64,000 bases of DNA, taken from positions 2,211,403 through 2,275,402 of the forward strand of contig CM074816.1 of the NCBI GenBank assembly GCA_037447605.1. The letters are read 5' to 3'. This stretch comes from Zygnema circumcarinatum (Eukaryota; Streptophyta; Zygnematophyceae; Zygnematales; Zygnemataceae). The notes beneath the pieces were generated by a model. The model saw only the letters and a list, made by a program, of their open reading frames with translations. It was not told the origin of the DNA and ran no database searches. The translations under genes were made by a program, and so were the position numbers. Shown here piece after piece: positions 1 to 11,054 of this stretch. Position 1 is the first letter of the stretch; every line of letters starts with the position of its first letter.

Positions 1-744
1 GAGCAGCTTTGACTCAGCAAGTCTGCGGCAGAGCACAAATGCAACTTAAGCTCTACATGGCACGAACTTGCTAGTGTTAGCCACACTGGAAAACGCCCCC
101 TCTGCCTGGCCATGCCGACATCCCTTCTATCGACAGCACATTTCCGTGGCCTTACAGCGTGGCTGCGTTTCCGCGCTTCTTGGCGGCCTCCCTCCCTCCC
201 TCCGTCCCTCCCCCCCCATGGCGCCCTGTGCCCTGTGCGGCTGCTCTGCTACTTCCAGAGCCGCGCCGGGTGGTGGGGCTGAGCCGCAGAGCGGAGGCGG
301 GTGGCCCGGCGTGGCGTTCTAGAGTTGTGAGCACATGGTTTCCTCGTGGTTCCATGGCTGGGCCATGGTCGTGTCCGATGCATGTATGTATGTATGCATG
401 TGACGAGCCCCGCCAGCGGTGCCGTACGGTGGTCTCCCAGTCCTTGCTTCCCCTAGGCGGGTGTCGCGTCACGGGCGCGTTCCATGTGTCCAAGCGGGCG
501 GCAGGTCTTCCGTGACCAGCAACGGGACGGCGGCGTTCGCTGTCGGCGCGCGCCTGGGCGGGGCGGGGCGGGGCGGGCCCGTGGGGGAGGCGCCATGGCT
601 GCCTGCCGCGCGCCCTCCCCCGCCCGCAGTTGCAGCGCTGCGTGGAGCCGGCCCGCCCTCCTCTTGGCGCCCACGCGGAAACACCTGCTTCAGCGAGCGG
701 GATAACGAGGAGAGAGGAGTGGGCGGGAGGGGGAGAGAGAATAT
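1..744. other. 5' flank of FTSH4, no gene recognised
   Basis: GC-rich DNA with a TATG-type microsatellite near 381-401 and GGGGC runs near 557-577. An ATG at 595 in good context opens a 36-codon frame rich in Ala, Arg and Ser that looks like a targeting peptide. I found no convincing splice donor before its stop, so it is treated as leader or upstream ORF, not as the protease start. Confidence 0.4.
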
Positions 745-3700
745 ATGGCTCTCTGGAAACTGCTGTCCGTGGAGGTTAGTCGCTGTGAACTGCTCATGCC
801 TCTGCAATTCTTTTGACTTTGATTGAACGCGTCGAATTCGTGTTGAAACAGAGCGTGACCTTCTTAGAAAACCTTGGCTTTCTTTCGCGTCCACCGCGGT
901 ATTGCAGGCGGCTTGCTCAGGAAAACGCTTACATCCGAATACTGTGTTCCAACTCCAAGCACAGGCGCAGGCTTTCCTTCGCCAAGTGCGGAGTTACAAC
1001 GCATACTTAGATTCTTGCCCTAATTCTCTCGGTAAAGGTGAGCTAGCGCGAGCTTCCGTCTAACTTATCATAACGTTCAGGTCACGAGCCATTCATCGCA
1101 TATGCTAGTATTTCCTACCGTTTTAGGTCGTTAACAGCTGATTTGGAAATATGAAAGTGCTGAAGTGCGGGTCAGAAGGCTGCTTGTGCTGACACGAGTG
1201 AAAAGTGGTAGTTCACCAGAGGTATCTGCTTTTCTTTATGATTAACGTATCTCTATCGTTGCAGACAGATACAGGTTCATATGAGTATATATATAGGTTC
1301 ATATGAGTAGGTCTTTTCCAAGCGCTGGACAATAGCGAAGAAGCTTCTGTTTCAAAAATTGTTTATATCTGATGTTTCACAAGAATAAAGTAGTTAGGTT
1401 TCAGCCGGATTTTTAATACTGCAGCGTGGTGTCATGTGAAAAATGTTAAAAGCACTGAGTTTCCTTGGTAGATGGACTTGACAACTCGTTTAGCGCTGGT
1501 GCTGGCAGTTGGTCCAAAACTTTGTTTTTGAGGTCGAAACGTTTTCCTTTAGCCAATTCAAGACACGAGGTTTGGGATTTGTGCCTGGAGACAGCATTCC
1601 ATCGATCTCCCCCAATCTTACCTAAAGAGAAGAGCCAATGGCGTCGGCACAGCAGTAGTCAGGTGCGACGGGTTGAGCAATTGGAAAGGGAGCAAGCAGA
1701 GTTGCTTCGCGATCTCAACCGGCATGATCCAGAGGAGCTTATTCGTGTATTTGAGTCAACTCCCGGACTACAACAGAAACCTGCAGCATTGTCAGAGTAT
1801 GTCAAAGCGCTTGTGCGCGTTGATCGATTGGATGGAAATCAGCTTCTTCGTGCTTTGCAAAGAGGTACAAATCCTGCTGCTTTGCTCCTTGTCACCAGTC
1901 AATTTCGACACGAAAACTTTCGTTGAGTGATTGCCACTGCAAGCACCTTACAGTGATTACTTCCAACGTGGTTGTGATGGTCAGGAACCACACTATGGCT
2001 GTGATTAATTGAGCAGCACTTGTTTATGGTTCAGGTGCTGCTTCCTCGCCATCGTTGGGAGGGGAGTCTTCACTTGGTTATGGTGCAGCGACAGGATCGG
2101 CAGCCGGTCTTCCAGCCAGCTTGCAGGGCTCTTCTGTTGGACTTGTTACGAAAGAAGGAGTGCTGGGTACAGCAAATGCTCCTATACACATGGTGGCAGC
2201 TGAAGGAGGGTTTAGGGTCCAGATGTGGAGAACAATTCGCTCTTTGGCGCTTGCCTTCTTGGTGTTCTCTGCAGCTGGAGCTTTGATAGAGGATAAGGGT
2301 ATCGGAAAAGGTGAGGCTTCCTTTTCTATTCGTCGTTTGTTTGTTTGAGATTTTGAACAATCCAAGTTTCATTTTTTTTTGTTCTAATGGGTTACCAGTA
2401 TTCGATCATTTGTTTGTTTCATAATCATTAATAACTGGACGTCTGCAGCGTTCTGCTTTTGTGATATGTGGATTGAGACCTTTGCTTTCTTGGCGTGCCA
2501 TAGCAGGTCTAGGTCTAAATGAAGAAGTGCTGCCAACAATGGAGTCCAGCACAAAGTTTAGCGATGTCAAAGGCGTGGATGAGGCGAAAGCAGAACTGGA
2601 AGAGATTGTTCACTACTTGCGAGATCCCAAGGTAACTCTTCACACACTTTTGCCAGATTCGTTTAAGGTCTGTTCGTTAGCTGGTTAGTTTTGACAGTGT
2701 AGTTATCTTGAGAAGGAGCTTGGCATGCTTGTTTGACGTGTAGCAGTGCAAGAGCCTATTTAATTATCTTCCGGACCTTCATAAGCCAAACTCATCTTTC
2801 ACAACGTCTTTCTGTTCTTGTCGACTGTGGACGTACGTATCTTTCCGGAGCAGCGCTTCACTCGACTGGGCGGGAAGCTCCCGAAAGGAGTGCTGCTGAT
2901 GGGACCACCGGGGACCGGGAAAACGATGCTGGCCCGCGCTATCGCAGGAGAAGCTGGTGTCCCCTTTTTCTATTGCAGTGGGAGTGAGTTTGAAGAAATG
3001 TTTGTGGGTGTCGGAGCACGCCGGGTGCGCGACCTTTTCGCTGCTGCAAAGAAGCGCTCTCCCTGTATCATTTTCATGGATGAAATTGATGCCGTTGGAG
3101 GGAGCCGGAATCCAAAAGATCAGCAGTACATGAAGATGACTTTGAACCAGTTGCTGGTGGAGCTGGATGGATTCAAGCAGAATGAAGGGATCATTGTCGT
3201 AGCTGCAACAAATTTCCCCGAATCACTCGACAAAGCGCTTGTGAGGCCTGGTCGCTTCGACCGACACGTGGTTGTGCCCAATCCAGATGTAGAAGGTCGG
3301 CGGCAAATTCTGGAGTCTCATATGACAATAGTAAGTGCTTTTGCATTCAATGTCTTTAGAAGTGGAACGTATACGCCGACAAGTGAACGATTGCTGACCC
3401 CATGGCCCTTGATGCCGATGCACGGAAGGCACTTGTTGAAGAAGAGTCTCGGAGTTAAACAGTTTCATGCAGACAGGAAGTGACAATTCCGGTGCTTTCC
3501 GAAAAGCTGGAGGTTCATGGTGATGATGTTGCGTCTGCGTCTATGGCATGTGATATTATTTTTCAATCACATATTTTTTGTTCTTCCAGGTGCCTAAGGC
3601 GGAGGACGTGGATCTCTCAATCATAGCGCGAGGGACCCCGGGTTTTTCGGGGGCAGAGTTGGCGAACCTTGTAAACGTGGCTGCCTTGAAGGCCTCCATG

Positions 3701-4525
3701 GACGGGCAAATATCAGTTTCTATGAAAGAGCTGGAGCATGCGAAGGATCGAATCATGATGGGAGCAGAGAGAAAGTCGGCTGTCATCTCAGAAGAGTCGC
3801 GGAGACTGACGGCGTATCATGAAGGCGGCCACGCCCTTGTGGCACTGCACACGCCCGGAGCGCTGCCTGTGCACAAGGCCACCATCGTTCCACGTGGCAT
3901 GGCCCTCGGCATGGTCTCGCAGCTTCCGGAAAAGGATGAAACAAGTGTGTCTCGAAAGCAGATGTTGGCGCGGTTGGACGTCTGCATGGGGGGGAGAGTG
4001 GCTGAAGAGCTTATTTTTGGCGAAAGTGAGGTGACCTCGGGCGCGTCGTCAGACATTGTCTCTGCCACACGACTGGCACGGGAGATGGTGACCAAGTACG
4101 GTATGAGTAAAGCGATAGGTGTCGTGGCCCACGATTATGAAGACGACGGGAAAAGTATGAGCACAGAAACGCGGCTGGTGATAGAAAGTGAAGTGAGGGA
4201 ACTATTGCAGCGAGCGTACGACAACGCGAAGAGCATCCTCATGGCCCACTCGGACGACCTGCACGCCTTGGCGAAGGCCCTCCTGGAGAAGGAGACGCTT
4301 ACCGGGGCGCAGATCGTGGCTCACCTCTCAGGCGGCGTGGGGGCGGAGGTGAAGGTGTCGCCATCACCATCGCCAAGTCTGCCGTCCCCCGCAGCGGCCG
4401 CTGCCACTGCGCAGGCAGCTGCTGCTGCAGCTGCCGCCGCGGCTGCTGCGGCCACGGCCGCCGCCACGGGGAGGGGCGCCGCAGCCGCGAGGGGCGGCAC
4501 TGCGCAGGCAGCGGGGACTTCATGA
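745..4525 (+). CDS. FTSH4: FtsH4-like mitochondrial i-AAA metalloprotease
   Basis: ATP-dependent zinc metalloprotease of the inner mitochondrial membrane. FTSH4 relatives face the intermembrane space and degrade misfolded or excess membrane proteins. Exons: 745-774, 908-1037, 1553-1864 (or from 1472), 2035-2310, 2507-2631, 2854-3330, 3590-4525; about 761 residues. One membrane segment ([14 protein letters not shown]) closes exon 4. Exon 6 has Walker A GPPGTGKT, Walker B IIFMDEID and the second-region-of-homology arginines (RPGRFDR). The last exon has the zinc site HEGGH at about residue 527. The single membrane span and the line [20 protein letters not shown] match Arabidopsis FtsH4 rather than plastid FtsH. 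The C-terminus ends in an Ala-rich tail, as in Arabidopsis FtsH4. The core from 1553 is firm. The two 5' exons, starting [10 protein letters not shown], are inferred from compatible phases and a targeting-peptide-like composition (LRQVRSYNA). Confidence 0.93.
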
Positions 4526-5380
4526 GCGAGCGAGCGAGCGAGTGGGCGGGACAGCCCCTCCCCTCCCCTGTGTACAGTGCTGGCTGGCGAATGTGTGGAG
4601 GTGCCGCATCCGGGTGCTCTGTAGTGATACGTGCTTCTTGTTCACCGATTATATAGAAATAGCTTAAAATGAAAGGGAAATCCCGTCCGTCTGTCTATTC
4701 CTATGTACATGCAGTGCGATGTGACGTCAAGTTCGATGTGTCACTCTGGTGCGATGTGCTGCTCTAGACTGCTTCAGATTGTGTTGCCAGTTTGCGCGAT
4801 TCAACACGCAGTCACTGTGCCACTGCAAACCACCAATCTCTACACTCAGACAAGATTCTCTATTTGTCCTGCACAGCAAAACCTCATGACTCTCTCAATG
4901 AATTCTTACATACGATCCACCAATACACCCCAGTTTCGAGGTGCAATGAACAGAAATGGAATTACGAGGTAAGCGAGAGACACAAACGCGCCTTCGATGC
5001 TCTTTATATGTGTTATACAAAATAGCATCAATGGGATCAGAAATGTTGGAACAGACGGATGTAAACTGAAGCATTCAGTCGAAGTACTCGGACATTCTCC
5101 CGATGGAATCACGCAGACGTGGCTCTGACTCTCCTACATTCTGAATTTCGGGATGTTGCCACACGATGCATAGGTATGCTGCAAAAACTGGGTTTAGAGA
5201 TTCATCAGCCGAAGGTGCTGGTTCCGGGTCTGGCAAGCAAGGTTGCACCCGGCACAACTAGAACCGAGCCTTGCTTGGATTCGGCAGAATCGTAACTTGG
5301 TACACTTCAGCTGCATGTGCAAGTCAGGCCCATAGGGAGGGACGAGCATAAAAAGGAGACGATACAGCAACTGATGCTTT
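4526..5380. other. Convergent 3' region between FTSH4 and SRP14
   Basis: The two genes point at each other here. Contents are probable 3' untranslated sequence. A short GAGC repeat (about 4525-4541) follows the FTSH4 stop. I see no open frame with recognisable homology, no RNA gene and no mobile element. Confidence 0.6.
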
Positions 5381-6588
5381 TCACAGCTTTGTGGCAGGCT
5401 TCTTCTTTTCCTTCTTGTCTTTCTTCTCTTTCTTCTTCAATGCGTCCATGTGTGCTTTCAGCACGGTGGCATATGCTGCCTGGAAGCGCAGATGGTCCTT
5501 TGCTGATACCTGCCAAAACAAAAAGATCCAAGAGTAGATTTTGGCTTTTCAGCGCTAAAAATTATGAGCGACATCAAGCAGAACTGGTATGCTGCGCTCA
5601 ACAAATATACTCAGCCTACAGCACCATCAGAAATCAAATGGCCCAAGCCTCGTCAGAACCCTTGGAGCTTAAGGGTGAGGTCTAAAGACTCCGAAGAAGT
5701 GGGTGATTTTAAGGATGCCTAAGAGTGAGCTGCTGAAACTGCAGAAGATAAAGACTTTCAGGCCAAGGGACAAATATGTAGAATTAAAGGTACCGAATCG
5801 ATTGAATGTCAGCACGACGAAAAGCAAAGATGCAAACCGATAAACCAGGGAATGCATGCATAGAGCAATGCAGTTCGCCTATGCAAGGCAGACACTCACA
5901 ACGGTGCTGAATTTTCTTTTGCCGTCAGTCGCCCGAACAAGGCATTTGCACTCCTCGTCCGCGCCGCTCTCTTGTCCCACTACCACGGTACTCTCGGATT
6001 CCACCTTCCTCCTCTTGGCCCCCGGTTTCAGCGAAGCTGCAAATCCTCGAATTCACGCAACATTTAAAATATTCTTCAAATTTTTAGTTCCTACAAGCAC
6101 TACGTCGAAGAATTTCTAATTTAATAATTAAATTCCCATTTACTTTTAGGTTTATCCAATCCACATGCAGAATAACGACAAGAATGCTGCTAGCTGCCGC
6201 TTCAGACATGCAATCCTCAAACCCCTAAAGTTTTCTTTGCGAAGCAAGAATGTCAGAAGATCCAGACACAGCGAAGCGTGACAGCTCAGGGCTCAGCGCT
6301 CGCAGGGTCCGCATGTGACTGCGGCAGAGGTCAGGCAGCGGCGCCTCACATCGTTTGAGAGTGACCCACACAGAGCCCGCCGTCTTGTTCCGCTCGAACA
6401 GCTTCGTGAGCTCGTTCAGAAACGGGTCGGGCTCCAGCTGCACCTGCTCAAGCCCCCTCCCGCGCTCCCTCCGCTCAGCTCCCCCCCCGAGCCACTCGCC
6501 CCATCACGCCCACATGCATGCATGATGGCCCGCATGCGCCCGCGGGGCTGCCCGTGCCAAGGGAAGTGAGGGGATGCGCGCTCACCAT
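5381..6588 (-). CDS. SRP14: Signal recognition particle 14 kDa subunit
   Basis: SRP14 pairs with SRP9 on the Alu domain of SRP RNA and slows elongation while the ribosome is delivered to the ER membrane. Exons on the minus strand: 6586-6588 (the ATG alone), 6350-6443, 5900-6036, 5381-5509; 120 residues, against about 121 in Arabidopsis. Diagnostic stretches are LEPDPFLNELTKLFERNK, GSVWVTLKR, KCLVRATDGKRKFSTV and LRFQAAYATVLKAHMDALKK, ending in a Lys-rich tail (KKKEKKDKKEKKK) typical of the family. The initiator codon is followed at once by a GT donor, and the next exon resumes with VQLEPDPF, so a 142-bp phase-0 intron separates Met1 from residue 2. The promoter region is shared with the divergent HAD gene. 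Confidence 0.92.
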
Positions 6589-6857
6589 GGCTGACGGCGA
6601 CGAGCGGTCCGAGGCGGCGTCATGGAGCCGCCATGGCCATGGCCTTGGCCTGGCCGAGAATGGCGGACCGCTCTCGGCGGTTCCCTTGGCGGCAGGTGGG
6701 GAGGCACGGTCCGTACAGCACTTCCATGCATTAGTTCTGGGAAATTCGAGAAATGCGCGTGAACCTTGCACGGAACGGAGCGCATGTGACGTCGCCTCCA
6801 AGGCTGCGTTTGCAGGAAGCGCTGGAGCTTGCGACTTTGCGAGGCACAGCGGTAGCC
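6589..6857. promoter_or_regulatory. Shared divergent promoter, SRP14 and HAD hydrolase
   Basis: Only 269 bases separate the two start codons, so the core promoters and both 5' leaders must lie here. The stretch is GC-rich with CATGGCCATGGCC repeats near 6632-6647. No TATA box stands out on either strand. The role is inferred from position only. Confidence 0.5.
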
Positions 6858-9800
6858 ATGGCTGACTTCCTCGTCTGCTCGGGGAGGAGTGCTGCTCTAC
6901 CGGCTGCCCGCGTGGTCTCAGCCCCATCGACGGGCGCTTCCTCCTCCGCATCACTTCGCTCCGCGAGGATATGTGCGCTGAACTTGACTCGCTGCACAGT
7001 GCAGATTGCTCGCAGTGAAGGGTTGAAACAGGCAGCCAGAGTTTCGCTCGAACTAAGGAGGGTCGAAAGTAGAAGGGGAAAGAATGTTGTCAGGCGTTCC
7101 TTAAGCGTATGCGCTGGAATCGGAGCTGTGAGCGATGGCCCTATCGACGCACTCATTTTCGACTGTGATGGCGTTATTCTTGAGTCAGAAGACCTTCACA
7201 GATGCGCCTACAATGCTGCATTTGAGCACTTTAATGTCTGCTGTCCGGGGGAAACACAGCCAGCTGTGTGGACGACGGAATTTTACGATATTTTGCAAAA
7301 CACGATTGGAGGAGGCAAGCCAAAGATGCGATGGTAAGCGTGATACAGATTTTGGCTTAGTACGAGAACTCAAATTATTACTCATCTGTCCTTCTGTTGT
7401 TTTATTAAGGTCGTCACCTGTCAAATGCTCACAGGTTCTATCTATACTGCTTTCGCGGGCAAAATACAATCTTCTTGTTCTGTTTGTGAAACGAAACCCT
7501 TCCTCTAGTCTGTTTCATGAGAGTATGAAACTGCAAACTGTATGCTAAACATCGCTCACCAAGGGGATTGCAGCCACACTGTGGCTGTATGGAAAGGTCA
7601 GCGGGATGGCTTCTGCTGTTAAGGAACATCCTTTTTTGCTTGATCAGGAAGGTTCAAGTTTGAAGGGAGGCATTTGGAATTCTCGCGGTCGGAAGGGCCG
7701 TAGGTACTTCAATGAGAACGGATGGCCTTCTTCCATCGTCCTTTCGGAGGCTCCGGAAAGTGATGAAGCAAAAGCCATTCTGATTGATACGCTGCAGGTG
7801 CTCTCACTGTTAAGCACCTTTCGATGGGCTTGTTTTCAACTGGACTTTATTTGTCCTCCTTTTCAGTTGTCAACAATCAAATGGTTTATTTGGTCTTGTC
7901 TTGTTGCTCCGCGCACTTGACACCACGGTAATTAGGAATTTTTAAATAGAAATTTAGAATCTTGCTAATCTCTTTGAGAGATAGTAACTGAAAGACTAAT
8001 GGAAGCAAGGACAGACAAGAGTTTTGTGAAGTGCAACGGAGATGTTTGTAATCTGGAGGATGAGTTGGTTATGGATTGGGTCTGGCCAGGATTGGAAAAC
8101 GGCGAAGTACAAGGATATGATTGGATCAGGAGAGGTGAGCTGGGAAGTTTTACATATATTCTGCAGATTCGCGTGTAGTTCATGGCGACTATGATTACAG
8201 CTCATTCGGCTAATGTCTAGATTATCATTGAAGAGAATTTTTTCTTTCTAAATCTCGATAAAATGTTATCTGCAGTGAAAGAAGCTTTCACACTTACTCC
8301 ATGCTCGGCGGCTTCGTATCCATGAATCTGTTTTGCAATTTTTTTTTCAAATCTGGCACGCGAAAATGTATTTCAATAAACCTGGTGCATGACAAGGTTG
8401 CGCTAATCTTTACGTGTTCCGTGCTCTGAACTTCAGGTCAAACCACGTCCCGGTGTGTTGAGGCTGATGGATGAGGCCAGGGAAAAGGTAATGCCTCACA
8501 CGTAGCTTTTTGTAATGCCTTGAATGGACTTTGACTTCAACCTCTATTCTCATAAGCTCCTTTGCGTTAAAGTGCTAGTTTTCACTTCATGGCTGTGTGT
8601 GTATAAGATAGGTAGAGTTGCGAGTGTTGGAAACATACTAAATGCCAATGGTTTTCAGGGCCACATGCCCATCATGTCCTTGAGTTTTTGCTAATGCATA
8701 TATTTCGCCTAACTTGCTATTCTAAGTGTTGCTTTTCTGATGTGCATGTTTGGACAGACTTGGTATTCCATGTCAATTCCAATGCCAGTTACTAATTTGT
8801 TGAAGCGTTGGTGTGTTCAGGGTTTGAAGCTAGCAGTTTGCTCTGCAGCAACCAAGAGCTCGGTCGTTTTTGTTCTCGAGAATCTTATTGGCAATGTATG
8901 CCATTTTTCTTCCCACATGTGAAGTTACTGGTATTGCAAGTTCCATATGTAATGCAATAGCAAAGTGAAAGTCTTCGTCTTCCCACTTTGTGTGACCATC
9001 TTTGTGCGCTGGCTTGTACTCCGCAATCTTGATGTTTGAAGCCTTTACGCGGGTGTGGGTTAGACGACGGGCAGCTTGTACTACGTTCGCGTTGCAAACT
9101 ACGAGTATTACTAGAGGACACCTGTTGGTGCATACACCAGCAGTTTGTATAAATTAGAAGTATTCCTTTGTCAAATATCTCAATCGTCCGATCTGTCATA
9201 TGAAGTTCTTCTCCTTTCCTGGGTATTTCGAGGTTTGCCTTGGAAAGGCACGCTTTGCTACTGTTGCAGCATTGAAATGCCTCTAACAGCAAGGCGTTGG
9301 ATTGGTGCAGGATCGATTTTTGAAGCTGGACTGTTTCTTGGCGGGTACGTCTAGGGCTTGTGCTTTTCTCCTCTGCCACGTACAACACCACGTTTCGTGT
9401 CTCAGCCGACAGTTCTGATTTGCAATGGGGGTCTTTTGCATTGCAAGTTATAATGGAACTTGGCTCAAATGAAAGTGGCAGTTTGTGCTTGATACTTTGC
9501 AAAGTGGCAGTGGCGGGTCTCCTCCTCTGAATTTTCATGCTGTTGCAATGGTTGGATGGCAGGTGATGATGTCGATAAGAAAAAGCCAGATCCAACTATT
9601 TACAAGGTCGCTGCAGAGGTTAGTTTCCCGGCATTCAGTATGGTTTACTACTTGCAACTGCCAGTTCAGGCTTTGCTTTCATCGGTCCTTGTTTATGCAG
9701 AAAACTGAGCATGCTTGTTTTCCTAAACCACACATAAACCTCCTCCTTTGCAGAAGCTTGGAGTGGAACCATCGCGGTGCCTTGTGGTGGAAGATAGCAC

Positions 9801-10128
9801 TATCGGCCTGCAGGCAGCGCTTGGGGCGGGCATGCGCTGCATCTGCACTTACACGTCATCGACAAAAAGCCAGGTGCCACTCTTCCTCCTCGTTGCCACT
9901 GAATTCTACAGGCTCACTCTTCTCTTCTCTCATACTTTGAAGTCGAGTGTGAAATCGACTCGACTTGGACAGGTCATTGATTAAGCTTCCTGCTGTCTGA
10001 GTGAAGCTTTGCTGAGCTGCTGCTTGGATGGCCTGCAGAGCTTCGATGGCGCTGCGGAGGTTTACCCTGACCTGACTGACGTGAATTTGGAGCTGCTGCT
10101 TGCGCTCCCTCAATTGGTGAAGGCGTAA
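6858..10128 (+). CDS. CbbY-like HAD hydrolase, probably plastid-targeted
   Basis: Haloacid dehalogenase-superfamily phosphatase, ortholog-like to Arabidopsis At4g39970. Its paralog CBBY dephosphorylates xylulose-1,5-bisphosphate, a Rubisco inhibitor; the substrate here is unknown. Nine exons: 6858-7333, 7704-7797, 8090-8134, 8437-8487, 8821-8895, 9311-9344, 9563-9618, 9754-9873, 10039-10128; 346 residues. The first 80 or so residues (MADFLVCSGRSAALPAARVV...) are Ser/Ala/Arg-rich like a transit peptide. HAD motifs are intact: I = DALIFDCDGVILES (both aspartates), II = CSAATKSS, III = KKKPDP, IV = CLVVEDSTIGL. The cap region has GGGKPKMRWYFNENGWP. Several exons are under 60 bases, including one of 34, and were recovered only by matching the family; all phases agree. 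Confidence 0.9.
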
Positions 10129-11054
10129 TGCCACATCCCGTGACCCAGGTACCACACTCGCAGCAGCAACACTGGAAACGCGAAAGCGCAGGGGTCGCAT
10201 TTAAAAGGTCATTGCAACCACTGCTTGGGTGGAATACACAGAAATGACAGGAACAGTTCTATTTAAGTCATTCATTTCTAGTCTACTTGTGTAGTGTCAG
10301 CCTTGTGGCTGTTAGGCTCGGAATGGACGGTTTTTGCTTAGTAGGGGTGCATCAGTTAGGTTGGTTAAACATTATGTATTTGTAATTCACCAGTGACGAT
10401 CTTGACCATCAGCAATGGCAGCAAATTCTGCCGCATCATTGATAATGACTCGAACTGTGTCTTGAACCTAGCCAGGCTCCGAGTGCGCGGAGATGGCCCC
10501 GTTCCACTCTTTCTCAGCTTGTGCGCATTACACTGGACATATGCCATGCATTCAAACAATCCGGAGAGCGACGACATTGACAGGCTACGCTCATCGCTAT
10601 GCTCCGACCCGCTAGAAGTGGCAGGTCAGCCTGCCAGCGGAATCTGTTGGTTCGTGCATGCTATCTTCATCCATGGCTTTTCTGTACTGTATGTCAAAAG
10701 CAGAGCAACGGCCAAAATTTAGTCACATCACCACCACGTCATTGTAGCGACACTTTTGTACATATCTCAAATTTTATGATCACCTTCAAGTCACCTCTTT
10801 TTGACCAGAATCCTGAAAGAATTGTCTCAATAAGTTATCCGACGTTGTGGGCCCAATTCGGACCAGTAGGGCGACTGCTGTCTATTGACAAATCGCAGCC
10901 TTCTAATCTCCGTGAAAAATGGGAACAAAATTTGTGGTGTTTCCAGCCACCGTAAGATAGTTCAAGAGTTCGAGATCTTTGTTTTTCTCTCGTCCCACAA
11001 ACGACACAATGACATAAACTTAACAATCTTCAATCTCGCAGGTCCTCACGGGAC
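10129..11054. other. Convergent 3' region
   Basis: Separates the ends of the HAD gene and the facing oxidoreductase. It contains several short open frames on both strands, none with family signatures, and AT-richer sequence consistent with 3' untranslated regions. Nothing else is supported. Confidence 0.55.

Noticed and set aside
595-702. ATG with targeting-like peptide (MAACRAPSPARSC...) as FTSH4 start
   Set aside because: No convincing donor before its stop; the 745-774 exon has a proper donor and a phase that fits the next exon.
9856-10200. Minus-strand 114-codon frame over the HAD 3' end
   Set aside because: Antisense shadow of HAD exons 8 and 9, which match the family on the plus strand.
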